Made by a program: the position numbers and the translations under genes
In this document: in pieces, positions 33,444 to 41,947 of the stretch
How the letters are laid out: every line of letters begins with the position of its first letter
Position numbering within the stretch: the stretch's first letter is position 1
Source of the DNA: an uncultured Alphaproteobacteria bacterium
GTDB lineage: Bacteria; Pseudomonadota; Alphaproteobacteria; Micropepsales; Micropepsaceae
NCBI GenBank assembly: GCA_903897605.1
Contig: CAIUCH010000055.1
Location: forward strand, 56,295 to 120,294
Length of the DNA: 64,000 bases
Direction of reading: 5' to 3'
The notes under the pieces: model-generated
The model's input: only the letters and a program-made list of their open reading frames with translations
The model's database searches: none
Told to the model about the DNA's origin: nothing

Positions 33444-35567
33444 ATGTCGGGACGCTGGAAAAGCTTGATTTTGGGGCTGGTTGCATTGGGGGCGTTGGCC
33501 GGACCCGCCTTGGCGGCCGCACCCGCGAAAGACGCCTCGCCCCATGGCGAAATCCTCTGGGACACGTTCGGCGTGCCCCATGTCTTCGGCAAGAACGAGG
33601 CCGGGGTGTTCTATGGCTTCGGCTGGGCCCAAGTACGCAGCCACGCCAATCTGGTGCTGCGTCTCTATGGCCAGGCGCAGGGACGCGCCGCCGAATATTG
33701 GGGCAATGACTATGCCGAGAGCGACCGCTGGGTGATCTCCAACGGCATCTATGACCGCGCCAAAAAATGGTACGGCCAGCAGACGCCGCAATTCCGCGCC
33801 GACCTCGACGCCTTCGCCGCCGGCATGACCGACAGCGCCCGCAAGAACGCGGCCACTATCGATCCCGAAGTCTTGAAGGTGCTGCCGCTGACCGGCGTCG
33901 ATGTGATCGCCCACGCGCACCGCCTGTTCAACTATATCTATGTCACCTCGCTGGAGCAGGTTCAGAACGTCAAGGACGGCCATGATGTGGGCGGCTCCAA
34001 CGCCTGGGCGGTGGCCCCCGCCAAGTCCAAGAGCGGCAACACCATGCTGCTGGCCAATCCGCATCTGCCCTGGGCGCCGAGTTATTTCACTTATTATGAA
34101 GCGGGGCTCGAAGGCCCCGGCATTCATATGTATGGCGCCACCCAGATCGGGCTGCCGATGCTGCGCTTCGATTTCGACGACCGTCACGGCTTCACCAACA
34201 CGGTCAACACCATCCTGGGCGCGACGATCTACAAGCTGACCCCGGCGCCGAACGGTTTCGAAGGCGGCTATATGTTCGACGGCCAGGTGAAACAGTTCGA
34301 GACGCGCCAGGCCAGCTTGAAGATCCGCCAGCCCGACGGTTTGATGAAGACCGAGGTGCTCACCATCCGCTCGACGGTGCAAGGTCCTGTGTTCACCACC
34401 AAGGCGGGCGCGACGGTGGCGCTGCGGGTGGCGGGGCTGGAGCGTCCCGAAGCCTTGAAGGAATATTGGGATCTCGGCATGGCCAAGACTTACGACCAGG
34501 CGCTGGCGGCGTTCAGGAAAGTGCAGGTGCCGACCTTCAACATCGTCTATGCCGACCGCGAGGGGAACATTCTTTATGTCGATAACGGCATCGAGCCCAA
34601 GCGCAAACACGGCGATTTCGCCTATTGGAAGGACCTGGTGCCGGGCGATACTTCGGACACGCTGTGGAGCGATGCCGATGTGATGACGTTCGATGAGATT
34701 CCGCATGTCGCCAATCCGCCCAGCGGCTTTGTGCAGAACACCAACGATCCGCCGTTCACCTCGACCTGGCCGCAGGCGATCCATTACGCGGACTATCCGC
34801 CCTATGTCTCGGTGGAAGGCCCGCTGTCGATGCGCAACGAGCAATCGCTGCATCTGATGGCCGACAGCGGCAAGATTTCCTATGAGGATTTCATCCGGCT
34901 GAAACTCACCACCCGCGCGCTCTTGGCCGACCGCATGGTGCCCGAACTGATCGAGGCGGTGGGCACCTCGTCGGATCCCGACATCCAGAAAGCGGTGGCG
35001 GTGCTGAAGGACTGGGACCATCAATATAATGCCGACAGCAAGGGCGCGCTGTTGTTCGAGACCTGGGTGAAGGAATTCTCCGGCCCCAACATGTCGGACC
35101 AGCGGAATTATTCGCAGAAGTGGCAGGCCGACAAGCCGATCGAAACTCCGCGCGGCATCAAGGATCCCAATATGGCGATGACCACCTTGAAGGCGGCGGT
35201 GGCCCAGACCGTAAAGCTGTATGGGGCGGTGGACCGGCCTTATGGCGAGGTCTCGCGTTTCCATATCGGCGACGTCAATCTTCCGGCCAATGGCGGGGCG
35301 GGCAACCTGGGCATCTTCCGCACCATCACCTGGGGGCCAATGGAAAATGGCGAACGCAAGGTGCTGGCGGGCGAAACCTGGGTCTCGCTGGTGGAGTTCT
35401 CCAAGCCGGTCAAGGCGATGGGGGTGATGAGTTATGGCGACAGCAGCCAGCCGGGGTCGAAGCACAATAACGACCAGCTGAAATTCGTCGCGGCGCGGAA
35501 GCTGCGGACGTTATGGGTCAAGCGCCCGGATGTGCTGAAGCATGTCGAGGAGAAGACGGCGTATTGA
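33444..35567 (+). CDS. Penicillin acylase family amidase, aculeacin/AHL acylase type
   Basis: 707-residue precursor with a signal peptide ending GPALAA. The Ntn nucleophile is Ser185 in GGSNAWAVAPAKS; the new beta-chain N-terminus would start there. Landmarks are LWDTFGVPHVFGKNEAGVFYGFGWAQ, TMLLANPHLPW, MYGATQIGLPML and GFTNTVNTI, and C-terminal GDSSQPGSKHNNDQL. This variant (GSNAW plus NPHLPW) resembles aculeacin-A/acyl-homoserine-lactone acylases (PvdQ/QuiP type) more than the gene at 8182. Substrate is not determined by sequence. Confidence 0.88.
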   Translation: MSGRWKSLILGLVALGALAGPALAAAPAKDASPHGEILWDTFGVPHVFGKNEAGVFYGFGWAQVRSHANLVLRLYGQAQGRAAEYWGNDYAESDRWVISNGIYDRAKKWYGQQTPQFRADLDAFAAGMTDSARKNAATIDPEVLKVLPLTGVDVIAHAHRLFNYIYVTSLEQVQNVKDGHDVGGSNAWAVAPAKSKSGNTMLLANPHLPWAPSYFTYYEAGLEGPGIHMYGATQIGLPMLRFDFDDRHGFTNTVNTILGATIYKLTPAPNGFEGGYMFDGQVKQFETRQASLKIRQPDGLMKTEVLTIRSTVQGPVFTTKAGATVALRVAGLERPEALKEYWDLGMAKTYDQALAAFRKVQVPTFNIVYADREGNILYVDNGIEPKRKHGDFAYWKDLVPGDTSDTLWSDADVMTFDEIPHVANPPSGFVQNTNDPPFTSTWPQAIHYADYPPYVSVEGPLSMRNEQSLHLMADSGKISYEDFIRLKLTTRALLADRMVPELIEAVGTSSDPDIQKAVAVLKDWDHQYNADSKGALLFETWVKEFSGPNMSDQRNYSQKWQADKPIETPRGIKDPNMAMTTLKAAVAQTVKLYGAVDRPYGEVSRFHIGDVNLPANGGAGNLGIFRTITWGPMENGERKVLAGETWVSLVEFSKPVKAMGVMSYGDSSQPGSKHNNDQLKFVAARKLRTLWVKRPDVLKHVEEKTAY

Positions 35568-35634
35568 TCGCACCACTTGTAATCTTCGGCGAGGGCACTG
35601 GTGCAGTTTGACCCAGGGATGCAGGACAAAAGGG

Positions 35635-35832
35635 TTACTGGCGGCGGCGTTCCCGGAGCCACATGAGGCCGAGATATGTCCAGTAACAGCCCACAATGGC
35701 GGCGGTTATGACGAAGTGCCCCCAAAAGCCGCTTCCCACTGCCATCCAGAAGGCGCCACCCAGCACGATGATAATTGTTGCTGGGACAGCCTCGGCGAAA
35801 GGGCTAGGCCGCTCCGGCAACGGCTGAGTCAT
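35635..35832 (-). CDS. Small two-helix membrane protein
   Basis: 65 residues with two hydrophobic helices (TIIIVLGGAFWMAVGSGFWGHFVITAAIVGCYWTYLG, seen as two segments) and a basic end LRERRRQ. The start overlaps the tail of the transposase remnant on the same strand. Lower GC content than the flanking genes. No family recognised. Confidence 0.5.
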   Translation of the reverse strand: MTQPLPERPSPFAEAVPATIIIVLGGAFWMAVGSGFWGHFVITAAIVGCYWTYLGLMWLRERRRQ

Positions 35833-36025
35833 TTTCCCATTCCTCGATCAGCTTCACTATGTCAGCAATGTCCCACAGCAGGGTTTCCAGCCGTGCAGTC
35901 ATCGCCGAGGACATCCGAACTGCCGAATTGATCCGGGCGAAGTTATACCAGCAAGTGTAGAGAGCGACCACGTGAACGTGGTTGTCGATCTTCTTGGAAT
36001 GACCAGAGGTCAGCCGGGTATAAGC
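35804..36025 (-). pseudogene. IS1-type transposase C-terminal remnant
   Basis: About 74 codons readable from 36025 (beginning near YTRLTSGHSKK) containing NHVHVVALYTCWYNFARINSAVR and MTARLETLLWDIADIVKLIEE. These are the usual C-terminal parts of IS1-type DDE transposases, here without the catalytic domain. The upstream codons belong to unrelated sequence. This is the scar of an old insertion next to the blaI promoter. Confidence 0.8.
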
Positions 36026-36061
36026 AACCGCGCACGCCGCACTTGACGGCTTTGCCCAAGT

Positions 36062-36079
36062 ATGCCAAATTTTTGGCAT
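36062..36079. promoter_or_regulatory. Candidate BlaI operator on the start codon
   Basis: ATGCCAAATTTTTGGCAT is a perfect inverted repeat: 8-base arms around TT. It ends at the second base of the start codon (ATG 36078) of the BlaI-type repressor gene. Its placement suits autorepression by steric block of transcription or initiation. Confidence 0.75.
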
Positions 36080-36497
36080 GGCCAACGCGGACGACAAGAA
36101 AACCAAGCGCCAGAAGCCCGGGCAGGGCGGTTACAGCCGCCGCGAACGCGAGATCATGGACGCGCTTTTCAAGCTGGGGCGCGCCACCGCCGCGCAGATC
36201 CGGGATGAGATCGCCGATCCGCCCAGCACTACCGCCATTCGCACGCTCCTCGCCATCCTGGAGCAGAAGGGCCATCTGCGGCATGTCAGCGACGGCGTGC
36301 GCTATATCTATGAACCCAGTGTGGCGCGCGAAGTAATGGGGCTGCGCGCTTTCGGCGCCGTGGTCAGAACCTTTTTCGGCAATTCCATCGAGGACGCGAT
36401 GAGCGCGCTGGTCACCGCCAAGCAAGGCCAGATCACGGGCGTCGAACTCGACCGGCTGGCGCGCATCATCGACAAGGCGCGCAAGGAGGGACGATGA
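36078..36497 (+). CDS. BlaI/MecI/CopY family repressor
   Basis: 139 residues. Winged-helix DNA-binding domain: REREIMDALFKLGRATAAQIRDEIADPPSTTAIRTLLAILEQKGHLRHVSDGVRYIYEPSV (landmarks within residues 23-82), followed by a dimerisation helix (FFGNSIEDAMSALV). It represses until cleaved by the sensor peptidase in the BlaI/BlaR1 pathway. An exact operator-like palindrome overlaps its own start. Its stop overlaps the start of the M56 peptidase gene by 4 bases (ATGA), so they form one operon. Confidence 0.9.
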   Translation: MANADDKKTKRQKPGQGGYSRREREIMDALFKLGRATAAQIRDEIADPPSTTAIRTLLAILEQKGHLRHVSDGVRYIYEPSVAREVMGLRAFGAVVRTFFGNSIEDAMSALVTAKQGQITGVELDRLARIIDKARKEGR

Positions 36498-37978
36498 GCG
36501 GTTTGCTGTTCGCGGGCGAACTCGCCCTCGCCGCCACGATCATTCTTTTCGCCGCCCACGCCCTGGCGAGCTTTTCGCCTCGCGCCAGCCTGCGCCATCT
36601 TGTGCGGCTGGGCGGGTTGGCGGCGCTGCTGCTGCTTCCCTTGGCCGCCTTTCTGCCCTCGGTCTTTGTGCTGCAAGCCGGCGCGCCGGTTGCCGCGAAC
36701 GCGAACGCCGCGCCGGATCATGCCGCGCACGCCTTGGCCTGGGTGCTGATCGGCGTTGCCGCGTTGTGGGCGGCGGGGACGCTGGCGCTACTGGCGCGGG
36801 GCATTGCGGGAGCGTGGGCGCTTGCCATGCTTCACCGCCGCAGCCGCGTGCATGGCTTTGACACCAAGCGGCTTGCCGATTGGGCGGAGCGTGCGGGATT
36901 TCATGGCGGCTGGACGCTGCGCTTTTCGGCGGCGGTGGAGACCCCGCTCAGTTGGGGCATTTTCCGGCCCACCATCTTGCTGCCGGAAGTTTGCGCCGAT
37001 TGGGATCGCGGCGCGCTCGACGCCGCCATGCTGCACGAACTCGCCCATCTCAGCCGCCGCGACGCGGTCAGCCAGGCGCTGGCGCTGATGTGTTGCGCGC
37101 TCTATTGGCCGCATCCGCTGGTGTGGGTGCAGGCGCGGTCGCTCTCAGCCGATGCGGAGACCGCCGCCGATGATGCCGTGATCGGCGCGGGTGTCAGGCC
37201 TTCCGATTATGCAGCGCTTCTGCTCCATGTCGCCGCTGGCGGGCGCACCGCGGCGCTTGGCATGGCGATGGCCGGGCGCGGGGGCCTGGAAGCGCGCATC
37301 CAGTCGGTTTTGGCGTCCAACCTGTCACGCTCGGGAGTAACCAAGATGCAGATTCTCAAGACCGCTTCATTCGGCCTGGGCACGGTGCTGCTTTTCGCGC
37401 TGACCCGGCCCACGCTTGCCGCCGATCCGGCGGCGCCACAACCGACGCCGGTGGTGGGAGCGCAACCGCTGCCAACGGCAGCGCCAAGCCCGCAGCCAGA
37501 TGCCCAGCCAAGTGATCAACCAAGCGACCAGGTTGTTCCGGCACGGCCGGCGCGCAGAGCCCGGATCGGCGCCAACGCGCAGCAACAGAACCGCACGCAT
37601 GTCGATGTCGAGGTGGACGCTGCTCTCGCCGGAGCGAACATCGACCAAAAGATCGCCGACGCCCATATCGGCGAGAAGGTGGCCGCGGCGTTGGCCCAGG
37701 CGCATATCGGCGAGAAGATCGCCGAGGCGCTGGCCAAAGCGAACATCGACCAGAAGATCGCCGACGCGCATATCGGTGAGAAGATCGCCGAGGCGCTGGC
37801 CAAAGCGAACATCGATCAGAAGATCGCCGACGCCCATATCGGCGAAAAGGTTGCCGAGGCGCTCGCCAAGGCCAACATCGATCAGAAGATCAAAGAGGCC
37901 TTGCAGCGGCTGGAGACGGACGCGCCTGCCCGGGGCGCACCGGCAGGAATCCCCGACGCGCCGGGAAAGCCGCAGTGA
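36494..37978 (+). CDS. M56 family (BlaR1-like) membrane metallopeptidase with repeat tail
   Basis: 494 residues. N-terminal hydrophobic helices (residues about 5-120) precede the zinc motif His181-Glu182-Leu-Ala-His185 (HELAH, in the peptidase domain residues about 100-260). A further hydrophobic segment at about 293-312 anchors the C-terminal part, a Pro/Gln-rich linker and then a 93-residue tandem repeat (381-473) before a short end. BlaR1/MecR1 have a penicillin-binding sensor after the membrane part; here that sensor is absent and is replaced by the repeat domain, so the signal sensed must be different. Confidence 0.85.
   Translation: MSGLLFAGELALAATIILFAAHALASFSPRASLRHLVRLGGLAALLLLPLAAFLPSVFVLQAGAPVAANANAAPDHAAHALAWVLIGVAALWAAGTLALLARGIAGAWALAMLHRRSRVHGFDTKRLADWAERAGFHGGWTLRFSAAVETPLSWGIFRPTILLPEVCADWDRGALDAAMLHELAHLSRRDAVSQALALMCCALYWPHPLVWVQARSLSADAETAADDAVIGAGVRPSDYAALLLHVAAGGRTAALGMAMAGRGGLEARIQSVLASNLSRSGVTKMQILKTASFGLGTVLLFALTRPTLAADPAAPQPTPVVGAQPLPTAAPSPQPDAQPSDQPSDQVVPARPARRARIGANAQQQNRTHVDVEVDAALAGANIDQKIADAHIGEKVAAALAQAHIGEKIAEALAKANIDQKIADAHIGEKIAEALAKANIDQKIADAHIGEKVAEALAKANIDQKIKEALQRLETDAPARGAPAGIPDAPGKPQ
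37634..37912 (+). repeat. Tandem coding repeat in the M56 protein
   Basis: Four and a half units encode ANIDQKIADAHIGEK plus a variable helix IAEALAK: unit lengths 22, 13, 22, 22 and a partial 14 residues. The 13-residue unit is a unit lacking its first nine residues. DNA identity between units is high (a few silent differences), so the array expanded or was homogenised recently. Confidence 0.9.
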
Positions 37979-39006
37979 AGTTGCCATCCGCGCCCCAGCG
38001 GCGCGATGCGCTGGCGCTGCTTGTGGGCGCGGCCCTGCTGCCCGCCGTTGCGCGCGCCGATACCGGCATCGATGAGTCCAAATTCGTCTGGCTGGGCGGC
38101 CTTCGGCAATGGATCGGCATCAAGGGCAAGGACCGCGCCAATCCTCTGCTGCTGGTGGTGCATGGCGGTCCGGGCGATGTGCAATGGCCCTATGAGGACA
38201 GGTTCGCGCCCTGGGAAGAAAACTTCACCGTGGTGCAATGGGACCAGCGCGGCGCGGGCCGCACCTTCGCGCGCAACGGCAAATCAACCCCCGAAGTCAA
38301 TCTGGACCGCATCGTCAAGGATGGGCTGGAACTGGCGGACACGCTCAAGGGCGTGCTGGGCAAAAACAAGATCATCCTGCTTGGCCATTCCTGGGGTTCG
38401 ATGGTCGCCGCGTTGATGGCGGCGGCGCGGCCCGACCTGTTCGCCGCCTATGTCGGCACCGGCCAGGTGGAAAGCTGGAAGGTCATGGTGCAGAGCCAAT
38501 TCGATTTGATCCTGGCGCATGCCCGCGCCGTCCAAGACACCGCCACGATCAAGGAGCTGGAAGCGATCGGCACCCCCGATCCGACCAACACGCACCAGTA
38601 TTTCACGTTCAGCCGGAATTTCTGTTCACTCTGGGCGCAAACGGATCAGGACTGGATTAAGACCATCATTGCCCTGATGCGGGCGCATCCGAACGACAAG
38701 GATTGGCAGGCCATCGATGAAGGTCAGCTTTTTACGGATGTGCGCGTGCTGCCCGACCAGGTGAAGACGGATCTGGCCGTGCAGGCGGCCCATATCGGCA
38801 CCGATGTCGTCATCATCCAGGGCGCCGACGATGTGATCACCCCCACCAAGGGCGCCGAGGATTATTTCAACCGCCTCGACGCGCCGCACAAGGAATTGGT
38901 GCTGATCCCCGGCGCGGGGCATTTCGCCTATCTCACTCACGGGGCGCAATTCCTTGCGGCGCTGACCGGCAAGGTCCGCCCGCTGGCGATCGCCAACGGG
39001 GCCTGA
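37975..39006 (+). CDS. Alpha/beta hydrolase, proline iminopeptidase-like (S33)
   Basis: 343 residues from GTG 37975, overlapping the M56 stop (GTGA), so it is the third gene of that operon. A signal peptide ends ARAD. The triad is Ser139 in GHSWGSM, an Asp in GADDVITP and His in GAGHFAYLTH; VVHGGPGDVQWPYED is the HGGPG oxyanion motif of S33 peptidases. Members remove N-terminal proline or hydrolyse small esters and amides. Its place next to a sensor peptidase suggests it may act on the signal or product, but no proof exists. Confidence 0.85.
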   Translation: MKLPSAPQRRDALALLVGAALLPAVARADTGIDESKFVWLGGLRQWIGIKGKDRANPLLLVVHGGPGDVQWPYEDRFAPWEENFTVVQWDQRGAGRTFARNGKSTPEVNLDRIVKDGLELADTLKGVLGKNKIILLGHSWGSMVAALMAAARPDLFAAYVGTGQVESWKVMVQSQFDLILAHARAVQDTATIKELEAIGTPDPTNTHQYFTFSRNFCSLWAQTDQDWIKTIIALMRAHPNDKDWQAIDEGQLFTDVRVLPDQVKTDLAVQAAHIGTDVVIIQGADDVITPTKGAEDYFNRLDAPHKELVLIPGAGHFAYLTHGAQFLAALTGKVRPLAIANGA

Positions 39007-39018
39007 AGCGCGCACCTT

Positions 39019-39118
39019 TACGAAAACGCGATGCCGGGCCGCAATACGAGCTGGAACGGCGCCAGCACCGGCAGTGTGGCGAGCGGAATGACGGGTGATG
39101 GCGCGGGCTATCGGGTCA
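39019..39118. repeat. Imperfect direct repeat, left copy
   Basis: About 100 bases, roughly three-quarters identical to 39959-40060 in the same orientation. On the minus strand it would encode a fragment ending LAPFQLVLRPGIAFS, the same ending as the copy to the right (LAFSQLVLRPGIASS). The two copies bracket the hypothetical gene at 39156-39878. Confidence 0.65.
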
Positions 39119-39155
39119 GTCAAAGTAATCGGAAGAAGTCTCCACAAGTTTACAC

Positions 39156-39878
39156 TTAAAGTCCTCGCCGTAGATCCAATATCTCCGCTCTCACGCCCAG
39201 GAGTTCGAATCTTGCTGTGTAGAGATTCTGCAAGGTTTCAAGGACGCATAGTCCAACTCTGGCAGTCGTAATTAGAGCGTGATCCAGCGCGACTCCTTCT
39301 CCATGCATATAAATTTGCAAAAATTGCTTACCGCCCTCATTTTCATTTATTGCAAGATTTCCAGTGATGCCTCGCTCATTGGGGTGCGCTCCAAAATCAA
39401 TCGTTAGCTGATAGAAGTTCTGAAATCGCTGAGCGCCATCTCTATCCAATTGTTCTAAACAGGTTCTTATCGCGCCCACGGTGAAGGCTTTCTTCGAAGC
39501 CTCCATAGATATTTCATCTTTATGTCTGTCGAGCCACACTTCACCGAGACTCGGAGTTTTACCTATCAGCAAGCCGTAACCAGCGCTCTCAAGACACGAC
39601 CGCAGTTGAGTGAAAAGGTCACCGGCCTGTCCCGCTAATGCATGTTCGCACGCCGCACGGTACGCAGAATGGGATCGAAGAAATAATAGCGGAGATATAA
39701 GATCAGGCGGGTTCAACCACCCGTCCGCTACTCTCACAAAACATGCGTCGATTCTACTCAGTCGCTCATAGTCTTGGCGCTTATTGGCAAAAGCTGCCAA
39801 TCGATTGCGATGTGCAGCATGCATGTATTCTGAAAGTGAATCTTCACCCCAACCCCGAGGTACGCCTGTTCGCACCAT
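39156..39878 (-). CDS. Hypothetical protein, probably acquired
   Basis: 240 residues, soluble, mostly helical (many Leu/Ala heptads such as YRAACEHALAGQAGDLFTQL, in pieces). GC content is lower than in neighbours (about 50%) and the codon usage is less biased. No family recognised. It lies between two diverged direct repeats of another gene's 3' end, a pattern expected if it came in with an insertion or recombination event. Confidence 0.6.
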   Translation of the reverse strand: MVRTGVPRGWGEDSLSEYMHAAHRNRLAAFANKRQDYERLSRIDACFVRVADGWLNPPDLISPLLFLRSHSAYRAACEHALAGQAGDLFTQLRSCLESAGYGLLIGKTPSLGEVWLDRHKDEISMEASKKAFTVGAIRTCLEQLDRDGAQRFQNFYQLTIDFGAHPNERGITGNLAINENEGGKQFLQIYMHGEGVALDHALITTARVGLCVLETLQNLYTARFELLGVRAEILDLRRGL

Positions 39879-39955
39879 CCGAACTTCTCCCAGACTGAGG
39901 AATTGATTACATTAGGCATACATCCTTATTTGGATTTTGGGGACTGTTTGCATCC

Positions 39956-40147
39956 TCACGAAGACGCGATGCCTGGCCGCAGCACAAGCTGGGAAAACGC
40001 TAGCACCATCAGCAGAGCCGCGATCGGAACGACGAGTGACGGCGCGGGCCGCGCGGGCTGGACGGAGGCCGGGCCGAAACCGGCGCTGGCCTGAATCCAG
40101 ATCACGCCGCTGATCGTCACGATCAAGGGCAGGATCGCCACTTCCAC
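39956..40147 (-). pseudogene. C-terminal remnant of a small membrane protein
   Basis: 63 codons with two hydrophobic segments (VAILPLIVTISGVIWI and PSLVVPIAALLMVLAF). There is only a GTG start at 40147, right beside a dispersed palindromic repeat that begins 21 bases upstream, so the 5' part appears cut off. The last 33 codons are repeated, diverged, at 39019-39118. Confidence 0.5.
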
Positions 40148-40167
40148 GACGTCGCGTGGCTCGGCCT

Positions 40168-40351
40168 GTCATTCCCGGCGAGGCGCGTCCAGCGCCGAGG
40201 GTGAGGTTAGCGACCAAGCAAACCGAACGCCGAACTGGCCGTTAGGCCAGTGAAGGCCGGAAAGGGAACCCAGGTATCGAAACCTCCGCGGTATCCGTAC
40301 CTGGGTCCCCTTCCCTCACGCTCGCTGTCGCTCGCGCTCGCCGGGGATGAC
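40168..40351. repeat. Dispersed palindromic repeat, family B, copy 1
   Basis: Begins GTCATTCCCGGCGAG and ends CTCGCCGGGGATGAC, inverted copies of each other, 184 bases in all. Inside it are CCCAGGTA and, near the other end, ACCTGGGT and CCCTTCCCT, so the whole can fold as a long imperfect hairpin. Similar copies lie at 43556-43701 and 49732-49859. Confidence 0.85.
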
Positions 40352-40357
40352 ATTCGG

Positions 40358-40394
40358 TAAAAACAAAACGGGCCGCCCTGGATCAGGCGGCCCG
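40358..40394 (-). terminator. Rho-independent terminator
   Basis: On the minus strand CGGGCCGCC and GGCGGCCCG form a perfect 9-bp stem with an 8-base loop, followed by a run of T with one G (AAAAACAAAA on the plus strand at 40359-40368). It lies 22 bases after the stop of the aminotransferase-like gene. Confidence 0.85.
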
Positions 40395-40415
40395 CTTGTA
40401 GAAATTGTCAGACGA

Positions 40416-41660
40416 TCAAGCCATCGTCACCAGATTGGCGACCTGGTCCAGTTCATCCGACGTGTTGTAGACATGCGGTGAGATGCGCATCAGCGGCTTG
40501 CCGCCGATGCGGGTCATCGAACCGGCCAGCTTCTTGCCGGCATAAAGGTCCTTGGCGCGGTCGGGCAGGCCCTTGATGTCGGCGGCCAGCACCGTGCCCC
40601 ACAAACCCGGCTCGCCGGTGCCGATCACTTTGATGCCCTTGTCCGACAGCTTGCGGCGCATCATCGCGGCATTGGCACGGGCAATGCGCTCGATGCCTTC
40701 ATCGCCGCCCAAGGCGTCGCGTTCGTCCAGCGCGGCAAGCAGGCCCGCCAGCATCGCATCCGGACGCTGGCCGAGGAACTCGAAGGCTTGGCCGTTGACC
40801 GCGTCGTTTGCGCCGGTGTGATAATAATCGACGCTCAACATCAAGGGATTGAGTTCGGCGATCCGTTCGGGGCGCACATACAGCAAGCCGCCGCCGATTG
40901 GACACATCATCCATTTGTGGGTGCTGCCGGACATCGAATCGCAGCCGATGGCGGCGACGTCGATCTTCTTCCAGCCGAGGGTCTGGGCCGCATCGACATG
41001 GAACCAGATATTCTTGGAACGGCAGAAACGGCCGATCTCGTTCACCGGGGCGATGATGCCGCCCAGATTGGTCTGGTGCGACAGCGCCAGCACCTTGGTG
41101 CGCGGGCCGGCCAGCGAGATATAGCTGTCCATCACTTCCTGCGCGTTCTTCGGCTCGTCGGCGGGTGTCGCCACCTTGACCACGATGCCTTCGGTCTGTT
41201 CGCGCCGCTTCCACCAATTGGTGTTGGAGGGATGGTTCTCATGGCCGATGATGACTTCGTCGCCGGCCTTCAGCGGCACGCCACGGGTGATGTTGCCGCT
41301 CGATTCGCTGCAATTGCGGGTCAGCGCGATGGCGTCGGGCACGGTGTTGATGTTCTTGGCGAAGCGGGTTTTGATGGCCACCAGCTGATCATTGTATTTG
41401 CGCCGATACTCCTGCGACGGGTTGGCCTGCAGCGCGGCGGACTCCGCCTTCTCCGCCGCGATGGCGGTGAGGAAGGTGGGGCAGAGATTGGCGGCATTGA
41501 CATAGAGCAGGGTGGGATCGAGCGCGAAGCGGGCGCGGATGGCGCCGCCGCGTCCCATGCCCTGGGCCGATGCGCTTTGGGTCAAGGCGGGTGTGGCGCT
41601 CGCGAGCGCCGCGATGCCTGCCGCCGTTTGAATGAGATGACGCCGCGATAGATCCGTCAT
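40416..41660 (-). CDS. Tat-exported PLP enzyme, class V aminotransferase fold
   Basis: 414 residues. The Tat signal is LSRRHLIQTAAG followed by a hydrophobic stretch and a cleavage site near SASAQ. The enzyme core has EVIIGHENHPSNTNWW, HVDAAQTLGW with the PLP-binding Asp, and the Schiff-base Lys249 in GSTHKWM. It resembles isopenicillin-N epimerase/cysteine desulfurase-like class V aminotransferases. Finding one with a Tat signal, i.e. folded with its cofactor before export, is unusual. The gene is divergent from an amine oxidase gene. Confidence 0.85.
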   Translation of the reverse strand: MTDLSRRHLIQTAAGIAALASATPALTQSASAQGMGRGGAIRARFALDPTLLYVNAANLCPTFLTAIAAEKAESAALQANPSQEYRRKYNDQLVAIKTRFAKNINTVPDAIALTRNCSESSGNITRGVPLKAGDEVIIGHENHPSNTNWWKRREQTEGIVVKVATPADEPKNAQEVMDSYISLAGPRTKVLALSHQTNLGGIIAPVNEIGRFCRSKNIWFHVDAAQTLGWKKIDVAAIGCDSMSGSTHKWMMCPIGGGLLYVRPERIAELNPLMLSVDYYHTGANDAVNGQAFEFLGQRPDAMLAGLLAALDERDALGGDEGIERIARANAAMMRRKLSDKGIKVIGTGEPGLWGTVLAADIKGLPDRAKDLYAGKKLAGSMTRIGGKPLMRISPHVYNTSDELDQVANLVTMA

Positions 41661-41863
41661 GGTGATTCCTCCCTGATTGTTGTTTTGGCCCCGAAACGCG
41701 AAATGCGCGATGTGATCGAAGGCCCGGTGTTTGGGCTGATCGTGTCGCGGGAGTGTGCGTCAGGGTCCGGCGTTTGACAATGCAGCGGGTGGGAACCGCT
41801 TTTGTGCCGGAATGGACGTATTGCAGTGCGGGATACGTCGACTCGCGACGCAAACGCAATCAC

Positions 41864-41930
41864 GACAATTTGCGATGATCGTCTTGTTCTCGCCGGTGCC
41901 GAAATCAGGTTAGAGTTGAAGAAAATACGG
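41864..41930 (+). promoter_or_regulatory. Shared promoter motifs, upstream of the first amine oxidase gene
   Basis: GACAATTTGCGATGAT (41864-41879) and GAAATCAG (41901-41908) with GAAAATAC (41921-41928) occur in the same order and with the same 37-base spacing as upstream of the paralogous gene at 44693. The start codon is 47 bases after GAAATCAG. Confidence 0.7.
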
Positions 41931-41947
41931 TTCCAAAGGGAGATTCC

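Noticed and set aside
33336..35465. Long antisense frame of 709 codons opposite the second penicillin acylase
   Set aside because: Antisense to a gene with an intact signal peptide and GSNAW motif; Arg/His-rich composition typical of shadow frames.
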